A program made the position numbers and the translations under genes. Source: Calonectria ilicicola (Eukaryota; Ascomycota; Sordariomycetes; Hypocreales; Nectriaceae). Taken from it: a DNA stretch of 64,000 nucleotides. The notes under the pieces are model-generated. The model saw only the letters and a program-made list of their open reading frames with translations, made no database searches and was not told the origin of the DNA. Below are positions 1 through 11,400 of the stretch, in pieces; the stretch's first letter is position 1; every line of letters starts with the position of its first letter. The DNA is taken from NCBI GenBank assembly GCA_020809705.1, contig CP085827.1, forward strand, positions 2,542,001 through 2,606,000, read 5' to 3'.

Positions 1-492
1 TGCCGTAGGGATCGTTTTGACAACAGGCAACAAGTATATAAGATACCACTGACACTTGTGCTGCGCCTGATCGTGCCAACCGCAAAGCTGCGAGCCTCAT
101 GCCCACCTACCCACCACCCATACCACTAACACCTCTGGCAGCCCTCTGGGGGGGACCTTCCCGGGGGGCCTTGCTGCACTCGAAAATACTTTGCTACCAT
201 TGGGAATTTTCGGATTTTGCTTGCGTCATGACCACAGCCTCCATAGGCTTCCCATTAGAAGAAGCAAATCTGGAAGGCGCTTCACTTACAAGTTCACACC
301 CTCAACAGCTTTGCTTAACAAATAAGAACATCATCAGGCTCGAATGTAAAATAAAGTGCATTTGTACAACAAATACCACTTGCAAAATACAAATTCATTG
401 CATAAACTTAAGTCGGCCTCAGATTAAACAAGTCCTCAGTAAGCAAGAATTAAGTATGGGATTGTCTTAGGGCATAATAACGTCTCAGTTAA

Positions 493-973
493 GGCCCTGA
501 TCGGCCGTAAGTCTGAGATAAATTCGAAGGAGGATGTGGGGACAAAAAATGAATAAATTTCGGCTCTATCCCTCTTCGGGCAGTGTTTTTGGCCCGTTTT
601 TCCGCCAGACTTATGATAAACCTGAGAGTGGGACTTTGGCTTGTGTCTCAATGTACCTTTTGATGTTATTTCTAGTCGGTCATAGCATCTTGGCTGCTAT
701 TGGTGTTGAAGTAGAAAACCGGGTCAAGACGGCAGAAAAACAACACTTGAGATAAACCTAAAAAAAAAGGAGGTTTATCTTAGATTTTAGTGAAAAATTG
801 AAGAATTTGATCCTCTCAACCACAAGGCTGCAAGGCTGGTATATCTAAAAGGGAAGGCGGTGAGAGCCTCAACGGTGCCTCGGGCTAGAAGGGGTACAAC
901 CGTGACTTTGGCTGCCTTCAAAGTCACTGTGGATACGGCCAAACTTATCTCAGACTTACGGCCGATCAGGGCC
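493..973. repeat. Non-autonomous foldback element (MITE), PIF/Harbinger-like
   Basis: Two perfect 29-bp terminal inverted repeats (493-521 and 945-973) begin GGCCCTGATCGGCC. The element is flanked by a direct TAA on each side (490-492 and 974-976), which reads as a 3-bp target-site duplication. A 3-bp TWA duplication with GG-starting termini is the known signature of the PIF/Harbinger superfamily. At 481 bp it has no transposase ORF, so it would be non-autonomous. It contains an internal hairpin (750-759 pairing with 771-780 around an A-run) and a second one at 902-909/920-927. The family assignment rests only on termini and duplication. Confidence 0.7.
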
Positions 974-1097
974 TAAGTCTTGATGCTATGTTAAAAGGGA
1001 CCTCGGTTTCGGGTTCGGTACCGGGTTTCATTTTTGCGTGAGTCACATTATATCCATCCTAGCCAGGGCGCAAGGCTGTCATTGCTTTCAGGTTCAC

Positions 1098-1113
1098 TAT
1101 ATATATATATATA
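1098..1113. repeat. TA dinucleotide run upstream of the esterase gene
   Basis: A 16-nt alternating TA run ends about 105 nt before the esterase ATG. It could serve as a TATA-like promoter element or be a neutral microsatellite. The rest of 1-492 and 974-1217 shows no supported gene. Confidence 0.4.
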
Positions 1114-1217
1114 ACCCTTCAGAGATGTATGTACACACAGAGATGTAGACAAGATATCTTCTTCTGACAGTTCTTCTACAACCAAATTTATCCGAACACC
1201 CAATATATTGAATCAAT

Positions 1218-2180
1218 ATGTCCCCAACTACTGCTTCGCCTCCATATGATGAAGAGCTCGGCGAGGCATTGAAAAACTTCAAGATTCCAACTCCTATTCT
1301 TCCGGAACACATTAAACTGTTCCGAAAGGCACCACTACCAACCGCGGAGCAAGTCTTGATCGATCAATACAAGCTCAATTCGCATCTTGAAAAGGATATT
1401 GACGGTCCCAACGGTCCAATAACTCTTTCCATTTTCACTCCTAGCACTGTTGGTTCGAATCCAGCACCATGTATCTACTGGATGCATGCAGGGGGAATGA
1501 TCACGGGCAGCCGTTATGGTTCGGTCCATGACATCTGGGACTCTGGAATAGAATGCAATGCGGTGGTAGTATCGGTGGAATACCGCCTTGCGCCTGAAAA
1601 CCCTGACCCTGCTCCTCTGGAAGACTGCTATGTAGGGCTGGAGTGGGTGGTATCCCATGCCACACAGTTAAACATTGACTCTTCTAAGATCATGGTTGCA
1701 GGCGTGTCCGCTGGTGCAGGATTAGCAGCTGGGGTTGCCCTTCGCAGCCGAGATCAAAATGGTCCAGCGATCTATGCTCAATGTTTGAGCTGCCCCATGT
1801 TGGACGACAGGTGTACTTCAGTGTCGAGTCACCAATATGAAAATGAAGGAACATGGAGCAAATTTAGCAACATAACAGGCTGGACGTCGCTGCTTGGTGA
1901 ACGACGTGGTGGCGATGAAGTGAGCATCTACTCCGCTCCAGGCCGCGCGCAGGATTTGAGTATGTTGCCACAGGCATTTATCGATGTAGGAAGTGCTGAG
2001 ATCTTCCGAGATGAGGCTGTGGGATATGCAAGTAGGCTCTGGGCGGCTGGTACACAAGCTGAGCTACATGTCTGGCCTGGGGCATTCCATTGCTTTGACA
2101 CTTTGGCACCAAATGCTACACTATCAAAAATTGCAAAAGCCACTAGGAGAGCTTGGATAAAGAGGATTTTTTCAAAATAA
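1218..2180 (+). CDS. Alpha/beta-hydrolase fold-3 esterase (HSL-like)
   Basis: A single-exon gene of 320 aa, within the usual 300-350 aa of hormone-sensitive-lipase-type esterases. The oxyanion-hole motif appears as HAGG (residues 90-93), a variant of HGGG. The nucleophile elbow is GVSAG with Ser164. Asp265 in the FRDEA segment and His291 in GAFHCFD complete a plausible catalytic triad. No signal peptide or membrane segment is seen, so the enzyme is probably cytosolic and hydrolyses small acyl esters or lactones; the substrate cannot be read from the sequence. The ATG is the first in frame and follows an AT-rich leader. The gene points toward a Zn2Cys6 regulator, which may form a small catabolic group with the AtuA-type gene beyond it (inference). 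Confidence 0.88.
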   Translation: MSPTTASPPYDEELGEALKNFKIPTPILPEHIKLFRKAPLPTAEQVLIDQYKLNSHLEKDIDGPNGPITLSIFTPSTVGSNPAPCIYWMHAGGMITGSRYGSVHDIWDSGIECNAVVVSVEYRLAPENPDPAPLEDCYVGLEWVVSHATQLNIDSSKIMVAGVSAGAGLAAGVALRSRDQNGPAIYAQCLSCPMLDDRCTSVSSHQYENEGTWSKFSNITGWTSLLGERRGGDEVSIYSAPGRAQDLSMLPQAFIDVGSAEIFRDEAVGYASRLWAAGTQAELHVWPGAFHCFDTLAPNATLSKIAKATRRAWIKRIFSK

Positions 2181-2542
2181 TGTATTGAAAATATTGAGGG
2201 TCTTATAGTATAAATGGTCGGTCCTAGTTGTGTGTGGTTAATTGAGTCCAACACACTTGGATGCATCTGCTACCTGCAATATGTGTTGTGTTGGTGGTGA
2301 AGCCATACAAACAGAGCGAAACGCGACAACGCAAAATCGGGCGACATCGCTCCCAGCACGACCTGCGATTGGATGAACTACGACAAGTGGGTCCCCGGAT
2401 TTCGGTGCTGATGGCAGGCATCGCGCCCGCTTCGATTCTGAACCACGGCCACGGCACAATCAATTTAGTGCCATATGCGCGCTCCTGGGCGTATGCGTAT
2501 GCCTATGTGAACACGGCCCTGGGGCCTATATTCCCTGCAAAC

Positions 2543-4508
2543 ATGGCTACAAGGGCCAAAATTGTCACTTGCACCAATTGTCGCCAGATGAAGGTGCGCG
2601 CGCTGCCCCGGAAGCCCGGCTCAGCTCAAAACAACTTGTGTGGCTGACGGCGTAATTTAGGTCAAATGCGACGCAAAAGAAATCTTTCCTGCGCCGTGCT
2701 CTCGCTGCAGCAAGCAGAAACTGGATTGTCGCATTGATCCTGGCTTCCAGAGGACTGCTAAACGAAGGTTGGCTACTCGCTCAACCCCGCCCACACCCGC
2801 GATGCGTGCTTGCTTACAACTGGTAGACGAGTCATCGAGTTGGAGCAAGAACTGAGAGGCCTTAAAGCCGACACAAATGTCAACATTTCCCCTGGAAGCA
2901 CAACTAGACCAACTTCGGATGAGAGTCCTTTGCCTCTACAAGACTCTAGTCTCCTCATACAGCCTTCAACCTCAACATATCCGGAATACAGCTCCAGCAT
3001 CTCCAGCTCAACCTTTGTGCCACAGCAGATTGGAGACATTCATATATCCTCAAGTGCCATCGCTGACATTGTAAATTTGTAAGCATCTTGCAGATAAATC
3101 AGATCCATTACTGATAGATACGCATAGCTTCTTTGCAAATCTCCATGATGACTTTCCGATACTGCCGGACATCTCAACCTTCGTCAGAGGCTACAACCGG
3201 TGCCCTCTTTTATTCTGGGTCATAATCGCCATCGCTTCAAAAAATCTCGAGCATTACCGCTACTTTCATGACAGTCTAGAACCCCACATACAAACCCTCG
3301 CAACCGACATAACCTCCGCCGTGGACCACCCGCTAGGAACTGTCCAGGCCCTTCTACTCCTTTGCTGGTGGCCATTTCCTTTTCAGGCGACGCGAAATGA
3401 CCCCTCCTGGAGCTACTGCGGCCTGGCCACCCATACAGCTTTGAGGGCTGGCCTGCATCGTCCTCATCACTTTTCCGATTTCGTTTACAATGATCGCCTG
3501 GACAGCGGCGGTGTCGCAGCGTTTCAGAGAGCCTGGGTCGGATGCTTTATTGTTAATCAAATGTAGGACTCGTGAATGGCAGTTCAAACTAGGATGGCTA
3601 ACTGCTTATTCAGGCTCAGCAGCGAGCTAGGCGTCCCCGCCACTATGAACCCCGATGCGACCATTGTTGGCGTCATAAAGTCTCAGTCGCCCAAACTACC
3701 GAGAGTATTGGAACAGCACCTAAAGATTGCATATCAAAGCCACAACATCTGCAATGCGCTGGGAAATAGTGACGCTACTCTATCCGGTCTGCTTCCCAGT
3801 CGTGTTACAATGATGAAGATATTTCATACAGAATTGCGCCAGCTAGAGCCCGAGTTCGGGCAAGAGTCTTCTGGCCACCTACGGATGGCACTCCTCAGAG
3901 TCAAGTTACAGCTACATTCTTTTGCATTCACCGAGGATACCGATGCATTGCAAAACGCCAGCTCAGGATTTAGGATCCCTGAGCATATTGTTCAAGCAGG
4001 CTTAGACTCCATCAAGCTCATTGAAATCGCTTCCAGCAACGACTCCCAAAAATCATGGCCAGCCATTGCGAGGATATCCGTTTTTTATGCCTCCCATACC
4101 CTGCTCAGGCTCTTGGACTTTCCCGATCATTTGGATAATGCAATGGCCATGAAGTCGATCCACGAGGCTTGGAGAATACTAAACTCTAGATCGGAGCAAG
4201 AGCATGATAATTGGGCAAGGATCCGCGACATCATTACCTACCTCAGCAGAAAAGATTCGGATGGGCGAAACCCAGCTCTCAAACCTGTGACTTCTCGAAT
4301 GGCTGCCAATATCACTATCGACTCGATTTGGCGAGCCCGAGAACGGTTTAGCGACGATGTTCGCCGTGTGAAGCCGTCAGACTATACCGCCACTGCGGCG
4401 ATGAGAGACGTTTTTCAGTTTGGGCTAGATTTCGTCGGCACAGACTTTTTGGAAGGAATTGGCATGTTTTCTGATTTAGCTACGAGCTATGTTGATACCA
4501 CATCCTAA
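2543..4508 (+). CDS. Zn2Cys6 transcription factor with fungal-specific domain
   Basis: I model five exons (2543-2593, 2661-2767, 2827-3078, 3128-3562, 3614-4508), which join in frame to 579 aa. Exons 1 and 2 form the zinc cluster: CTNCRQMKVKCDA, then CSRCSKQKLDC, with an intron inside the finger. Exon 3 continues into a short coiled-coil linker (VIELEQELRGLKA). Exon 4 holds the start of the fungal transcription-factor middle homology region (VNFFFANLHDDFPILP and onward). Supporting splice signals include donor GTAAGC with acceptor CATAG for intron 3, and branch GCTAAC with acceptor TTCAG for intron 4. It should be a nuclear DNA-binding regulator. The flanking esterase and convergent AtuA-type gene are natural candidate targets, but this is inference from position. 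Confidence 0.85.
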
Positions 4509-4682
4509 GCACAGTTAATGGAGTTCTTCATTAAGCGCCAATCTAAACGATTCTACATATTCTATCATGTCCAGCAATCTCCTCTTTCCACCACTTTAAT
4601 AGTGCTTTGGTAGACGATAGCTCATACTACTGCGGCATACCCGCCTACACTTTCTTATTCAGAACCCTTTTAAATCATATCA

Positions 4683-6691
4683 TCATGCTTTTGCGCTCAC
4701 AGCAGTGATTAGGGAATCTGGCAACCGTAACTCAGCCAATGGGATATATTGCTGTGAGCCATGCACATCGTCTTCAAGGAATCCACCAGAGCAACTCGCC
4801 TGGCCTCTTCTTTTTCTTGGAACGGTAGCCTTAAAAGCCATCGCAGCGTCGAAAAATCCAGACCAAATCACCTCCGATGTATCGAATTTGTAAAGATTTG
4901 CAATGACTTCTTCGTTCAAGACATTGCTGGATTTGACCGCGTCGTACACCGCCTTGTCATCGAACATGACATCCAAGGTGATTTCGAATGGACCGGAATT
5001 CTTGGATCGGATGACCTTTGCAATATCAAATAGGGTCGTAGGATTTGTTGCCGTGACCGCAGTCGGAGGGGCCGCTGCCTTGGTGCCATTCGTGCGTGGG
5101 GGCGCTGGCAAGACGCCGTTTGTTGGCGCCGAATGGGCACCATTTTCGAGACCGAGACCGATTTCTAACACCTTCCATTGAAACAATCCTCTTTGACCAT
5201 CAACGTCTGTCTGTGTGAGTGTAAGCGGTCGGGCTCCTTCTTCTTCGGCTGAAAGATCCATGAGATGATAAACCGAAAACTCGGCGCAAGCTTTCGTCTC
5301 TAGTTCGAGCATTCCACCAATTCCCATAGCAAAGTTTCCAGAAGTGGCTTTTTGATGGGGGTAAGATCCATGAACACAGTGAATTCTCATAGCGGAGGCA
5401 AGACTGGTTGCAACTTCCTGCGACTGCGCGATGGCCTCTGCGACGATGAAGACCTCGCTGGGGATGAAGTCTGGTCGTTTCTCATCGAACCCATAGACAT
5501 GAAACCCAAGGTCCCATGATTCATCAATGTGGCTATGTTGCTTCTTGACGAATTCTTCACCTCTTTTGAGGAATGCGGGGATTTGGGGAATGAGAATGGG
5601 ATCTCGGAAAGAACCCATAGTTAATGTGCGGAAACCTGCAATTCTGGCACCTTCAAGCTTGACCGTGTATGTAGTGCCTGTCGCCCGATCCAGATGGAAT
5701 ACCGAGCCTTGGACTCTGACTGAGCGACCATCTTCGAGCTGAGTAAAAGTTGTTTGAGAAAGATCGATATATCCGCCTGGTCCATGCAAAATATCTGGTC
5801 GAGTCTTTTCGTACAACGTATGGGCGGCGACGCTGAGTGGAGTGCACCGGGCGTCCAAGTCTAGTGGCTTGATATCAAAACTGGCATCGCTGTTCATGAT
5901 ACCCGCAGCACCCATGCTTTTTGGTGTGGCACACAGGCCGCCGCACTCCAAAATCTTACCCATATGAGTAAAGCCACCGAGGATCTCGGCCGAAAGGTCT
6001 GCGAAACTGTGGAGTCCTGCCTTCTTGATTGTATGATAAGCCATGAAAGCAATATGGGGTGCTGGATCATAAGATCGTCCCGCAATGAGGATATCAAAGT
6101 CTGGATGGGCGGCGATGGCATCCAAAAGTGGTTCGGGACCCATTTGTGCAACTATTCTCGTTGTTTCGTTGATGATCTTTGTCGTTAGTGGTGGCACGGA
6201 TGGACCGCATCCTCTAATTTTGCCAGCGTCTAATCGCTCCAAGACAATTTGTTTGGGAATCTCCGAATAGATTGCAAGCGTTTTGAGCTTCCACGAGCTG
6301 GATAATTTTTAGAAACCATGTCTCAAGAAGCCAACGTCTTGGATGCTTACACATTTTCAGACTCTTCTGAAATTTCGCGAATAATATCCAGAAAGAGATC
6401 AACATGATCGTCGCTACCATCGCCACCGGCTGACGAAATCAGAAGTGGGACCTTGTAGCGCGTGGACAGAACGAGCAGCTTCCGAAAATCTCGGACATAT
6501 GACGACCTTGGGCAAGTAGTCGTCCCTAACGCGAGCTTTGAGGGGCCGGAATCCGTGGAACCGGCGTCGAGCACAAGAGCCGTGGGGGTTTGGTAAGAAT
6601 CGAATTCCTTCAAGGCTGTCTCGGTCTGTTCCTCCGAGAAGCCATATCCTATCATCCCCACTGGGGTCACAATCTGACACAGAGCCTCCAT
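4683..6691 (-). CDS. AtuA-family (DUF1446) protein fused to DUF4387
   Basis: Two exons (6351-6691, then 4683-6297) separated by a 53-nt intron join in frame to 651 aa. Residues from about 20 to 450 match the AtuA/DUF1446 family, named from bacterial acyclic-terpene utilisation; visible blocks include SSAGGDGSDDHVD, GRSYDPAPHIAFMAY and MGKILECGGLCATPKSMG. The last 120 residues (SKNSGPFEITLDVMFDD and following) match DUF4387, which in bacteria is often a separate neighbouring gene. A linker of about 40 residues rich in Ala, Pro and Thr joins them. The biochemical activity is not established; a role in breakdown of branched acyl compounds is the usual suggestion. The chosen ATG (6691) begins MEALCQ; an open frame extends further upstream without family similarity that I can see. 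Confidence 0.8.
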
Positions 6692-9600
6692 AGTATTGTT
6701 TTTCTGAAGTCGGTGAGAAGCTGGGGTGACAACAAGATGGGGTATTGTGAATAATGCACCTTGCGAAGTTGTTCTTCGAATTAATAGGTGATGACTCAAG
6801 ATTTAAGGTGCCATTTTCGCAACATTCCCAACGGATTTATGTAAGGTCTTACCAGATTCGGTAGTATGTTGAGCGAGGCCGCAGCTTAGAGCGAAATCGC
6901 AACACCAAAGCGAGATCGGGCCGCTCAAGGATCTGCATGTCCACTTTTCGCATTTACTATCACGGCAAGCGTCGAAAATTGTTGGTAGCAACCATAGATA
7001 GCTGAGATGACAAACGCTTCTTATTGATCGCTTAAAACTGACTGATTTACTAGCTATATTTGACTGGTTAATCGTAGAATTCCATCCATGGTACAACGGC
7101 CTAGCACAACTATTCCAATCAAGGCAACCAAGTTGTGTTGAAGGCTGGTTAGTTCTTCCCATCAGGACGCAACCTAACCTGTCTATATACTTCTGGTCCA
7201 TAGATGGATCACGTTAGGAATCTATGACTCATCGGGTAAGCCATTGTAAACGGAGCGAGCCTTCCTTCTTGGTAGTGAAAGTGGGGATATAGGGTAGCTG
7301 GCGTAGTCCATTGGTGGGGCTTAGTCATCATTTGTGAGGCGATAAGGTTTTCTGCTGCTGGCGACCGCCCGGGCCTTCCCAGGGTCATGTCATTTATATC
7401 TAGGCTTGCCTGAAGGTCTTTTTACCTTACTAGACTCTTTCTCTAAGGAAAGGAAGAAAGTAGCGGTATGAATATCACACCGAGGGGATAATGGAGCGTG
7501 CCGACTTGTCGGCACCTTCTCTTGGCGGTTGGAACCCTTCTTCTGGAAGAGGCTAGGCTTGCTTAGTCACCGTCCAAAGAATGGCCCACTTTTTTTGACC
7601 TTGTAGGGAATTTTACAAATCCATCAGAAATGTTACCGCATGCTTTAGTAAGTTCATCCAACGCAATCGGCCTGAGATGACCTGATAGAACGTTAATAGA
7701 ATATCGAAAGGGACATATCCGATATGTATTGCATTGGTGTGGTTGTAGGCATGATGGTCGGAGCCGGATGGAGGTCATGTGACAAATACCCCACTTATCT
7801 CGGCCATTCGGTCAGTTATGGTAAAAGCTCGTATCATACGCTGTGCACAATTGAGGATAAATGTGAATTTTCCAATTAAGAGCCTTAAATTGTAATAAAG
7901 ATACAGAAGTAAATCCCCCCTTTCATAGTCGTGTGCTTGCCCTAAGCTCGTCTCTAGCTCAGTTGGTCTTGGAAACAGGAATCTGCCACACGATGCGGAT
8001 TATTTAAGCATTCATCACATGACACCCTTACACCTAGTGGCAGCTCGACAGGCAGGTTTGGAGTGAGCACGTTTGGCATTCGGGTGCGTGCTGGACGCTC
8101 CGAGTGCTCACTTCCAAGACCCGTTATTTAATTCCTCTGGAAGTTTCTGTCTCTTAGGGTATATCTTAGCTCTCGATACAACTTGGTTACCTTCAATTGG
8201 GCTACTTGACTAATTGCCTATCACTAACTATCGTATTCTTCCTTGTTCAAACCGGCGCGCCTGATTCTGACTGCCAACACGGACCATTAGAGCCGCCAAG
8301 AGGCAGACAGAACCACAGCGCAGCATGGACCCAATTTTATTGACTTCAGGGACAGGAGTTTAAATCAGTCAGAAGAAGGAATCACCGCAATCCTTAGTGG
8401 GCTAGTCCAATGGATTCGGTATGAGATGGTTTGACAGACCGTTACTAGAATGGCGAAGGGGCTATTTTTGATTTGTAGTACCTCGTTGTGGTTGTGCCAC
8501 GTGAGCGGGTGCTTCCCATGCAAGCCTTATGTCACATTGCCGGCTACGGCAAAAGTGAAGTGAACACTCCGCTAATGCGTAGTGCAATGGTGCCCTATAT
8601 TCGTTTGACACCTTACTTACAGGTATGCCGCCACTGTAAGGCTGCTGCTTCTGGGGTCTTCCTTCTATCTATGTCTCGATCCATTCGCCCTTTTTATTGG
8701 AGCAAGGACGCCCTAAATAGTAGTCGAATTGGATTATTCGGCACGCATCGCTCATGTTACTAAGTTGGCATTATTCTATCATGACTTTGGTCATGGTGTC
8801 CTGGATGGGCAGTGTTTTTCAATAAAATGGGGGCTTACAGGCGGGTGGGGCTAGTTTGGTGGGACAATTCTGGCGACTGAAGAAGGTGACTTGGTGGAAT
8901 AAAATTAATAATACCTTGAGTACAGTGCATCCAATGACACATTGGTTCTAGTACTTAACATGAATCGTTGTGGCCAGATGAAATGACTTTCTTCAGTTTG
9001 AGATTTTTTCTTCATCATCTTGAGATGTCTAAAATTTTCTTTTTACCCATCCACCGTCTTGTCATTCTTCTCCAAACCCCGATGATCATCATCTTGCCTT
9101 GAACAGGGTGCAGTGAAAGAAGACCCACCTTTCAATCTCTCCTCCTCTCGAGTCCATCAGCCACACTATCGGTCCCAAGCAAAGAATTATATGACCCCAC
9201 ATTTCGCCAGGTAATGATTTGAAGGATCTAAAAAGGCAACTAACTCTAAGCCCTTGTTGTTGCTTTTTAATATTTTGACTCCATTCTGTTTCCAAGTTAT
9301 TATAGAAGGGAATCCCAAGATTATTCCAGCCAACATTAAGATCAAGTAACAAATTTGCTCTGATGGCAGGAAAAGACACACACCGTTTGTTGTGGCCTCT
9401 CAGCTGCTGAGTTTTTCCTGTGGCTAGTAAAAGCTGCAATCAGCATAGGGTAAGAAATAGAGAGGTTAGGATAAAAGCGACATCATAAATGAATCGCCCA
9501 AATGCTTTTAACTGGGAACATTTCCAACAGTTAAATTTGGCTATGGTTCGGTGGTTGAGTTCGTAGCTCAAGCCAGGTCAAATTACCCTTGTACTGTCCA

Positions 9601-10032
9601 ACTGGCAAGGCCAGCCAGTAAAAACTAACCGGGATGTATGCCGAAAGAGTCCCGTTCGACTAAGCGACACAGTGATCCTCGGCGAAAGTGGTAAATAGAC
9701 AACGGAGATTGAGTTAGAGGAAGACGGGGTTGGGCCATGACAATTGGTTTGGTCACCTTTGGGCCTGGAGTCAGAATCCAGAGCCGCCGACACCATGGAT
9801 TATTTAGAATCACGGCGCTGGGTTGGCTCTCGGCCACGTCGGAGTTAGGCTGGATGTTGGTACGTGAAACGGGTCGGTAACAAGCTTTGAACCGATGTGG
9901 TGCTTCTTTATCGACAGGGGGGTGAGCAGTTAACGAACTCGACATGTGAAAGAAGATTTAGAGAACCGGTGTAGAATTTTTTTATGGCCGAGCTTACTGG
10001 CAATGCAAAAACATGACGACAATATTTATCAT
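6692..10032. other. Gene-poor stretch, no supported gene
   Basis: About 3.3 kb with only short, unconvincing open frames. A perfect 8-bp-arm hairpin (GTGCCGAC, 2-nt loop, GTCGGCAC) sits at 7498-7515. The string TAGCTCAGTTGG near 7957 matches a tRNA A-box, but no B-box follows, so no tRNA is called. Base composition and frame use look non-coding. Confidence 0.5.
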
Positions 10033-10748
10033 CTACTGCTTGGTACCAGCCCGGTGCTTCCCCTGTTCAATATTTTTTCCATCACTAGGGGTATTAGAAG
10101 TAACACCCTTCTTTGTTATCCACTCTATAAATTTTTTAGCACCCTGCCTGCCGACTTCGTCTGCCGCACTTGAGACAACGGCATCCATAAATCTTCGGCT
10201 GAGCATTCTCGTGTGCTGGATCACTCTCGGGGAGATTCTAATGGGCATTTTGGAGCTGAAACACATCCAGGATTAGTTACATGTTGAACAGAAGGAGCGA
10301 GAGCACTTACTGGCAGGTGCGCAAAATCTAAGGGGAATACAACTCAGGAATCCCGAGCCTTGTGGTATCTGGGTTTGGAACTTTGACACCACGTTAGTAT
10401 CGCAGTATTGCAAAAGGGTTGTCCGATATTGCGCAAGAAAGTGTAGGTACTCACTTCTAAAAATGGACAAGAATGGGGCGAAGATGAGAAGAGAGTGGTT
10501 AGAGAGCGGAGGTTTCTAACTCAAATTAGAAATCATCCTTAAATATGCAAGCATTCATCTTAATCTGCGCACAGACAATAATTCTGAGATGTGGCAGGTG
10601 AGTTGTTTGTTTCGACGCTCACCTGCATGTGTGGCGGTTTGTGCTTGTTCAAGAGTTCGAGGGCCCTGTGAATGGCGAGTAGGGCAGTATGGAAGTTCCA
10701 AGTCAAACCTACTTCCATCATCGCGTTTGAAATCCCTCCAAGGGGCAT
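10033..10748 (-). CDS. Possible unrecognised spliced gene (structure uncertain)
   Basis: I do not recognise this gene, but several strong splice signals line up on the minus strand. Reading downward there is an open exon from an ATG at 10748 (MPLGGISNAMMEVGLTW...) ending at a GTGAGC donor. A second open exon at about 10311-10468 (SEYLHFLAQYRTTLLQYC...) ends at a GTAAGT donor. The 55-nt intron after it (10256-10310) has a CTAAT branch and a TTTCAG acceptor. A last open frame at 10033-10248 encodes MPIRISPRVIQHTRM... (71 aa). An alternative 74-nt intron (10381-10454) contains a perfect TACTAAC branch site. No exon combination I tried keeps one frame throughout. It may be a short coding gene with a spliced leader, a decayed gene or a non-coding transcript. 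Confidence 0.3.
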
Positions 10749-11400
10749 CGCAAAACTGGATGGGCGGTTTTGGAAGGAGCGAGAAGGACATAGATCAAAA
10801 TATCAGGCGCACCACCAAATGTGAATGTAAGAAAGCGGAGCCCCGTCGCCAGCTGTCACGCCTGGCATGCATTTCTAGAACGGTGCTGTACGCGCGCTTG
10901 TTTGGAGCTTGAGGAAGTCAAGGTAAGCCTGGGTTCTTGGCCGGATATTAATAGAGAGCATAAGGCCTTATGACACGTGAGCTGAGCCCCTTATGCATTC
11001 CGGCCACAGTTTTCCCGAAGAGAAGAGCGGCGCTCTCTCAGACTCGAGTGATTCTACACACCTTCTTGGAATGACGATAGAGACGTAAAGCTCTGCAAGT
11101 ATCCTGCGACTTGGGGTGGAGGAAGGGGAGCGGCTCTAGTGCGTCTGTCAGCCGAACTCCTGTGAAATTCACTAAACACTTCATTGGACATTGAATCGAC
11201 ATGGGGCGCCAACTTAGAAGACTCACTGTCCTGCTTCATTCTACGAAGGGATGGATCGCCCACACGCGAGGATAATGGCGTCGCTCCCATCCTTCACACC
11301 ATGATGTCACGCAGTCAAGATAAGTCAATGAGGCCGCAAGAGTTCAATTAATTTGAAGTTCAATTGGTATTAACTACTATCGCTTCTCAGTTCTCATTAT
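10749..11400. other. Intergenic, one possible short ORF
   Basis: Nothing firm is seen. A 78-aa minus-strand open frame (11054-11290, starting MGATPLSSRV) lies about 110 nt beyond the OPT stop codon. It has no recognisable family and contains a GTGAGT that could be a donor; it may be chance. Confidence 0.2.

Noticed and set aside
1448..1470. GGTTCGAATCC string resembling a tRNA B-box
   Set aside because: It lies in the esterase coding sequence (codons for GSNPA) and no A-box precedes it.
6803..7201. 132-aa minus-strand open frame upstream of the AtuA-type gene
   Set aside because: Cys/Ser-rich composition without domain features and no splice logic; likely chance in the promoter region.
7950..8010. 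tRNA-like start: TAGCTCAGTTGG A-box match
   Set aside because: No GGTTCRANNCC B-box follows within tRNA distance and no acceptor stem pairs; treated as chance.
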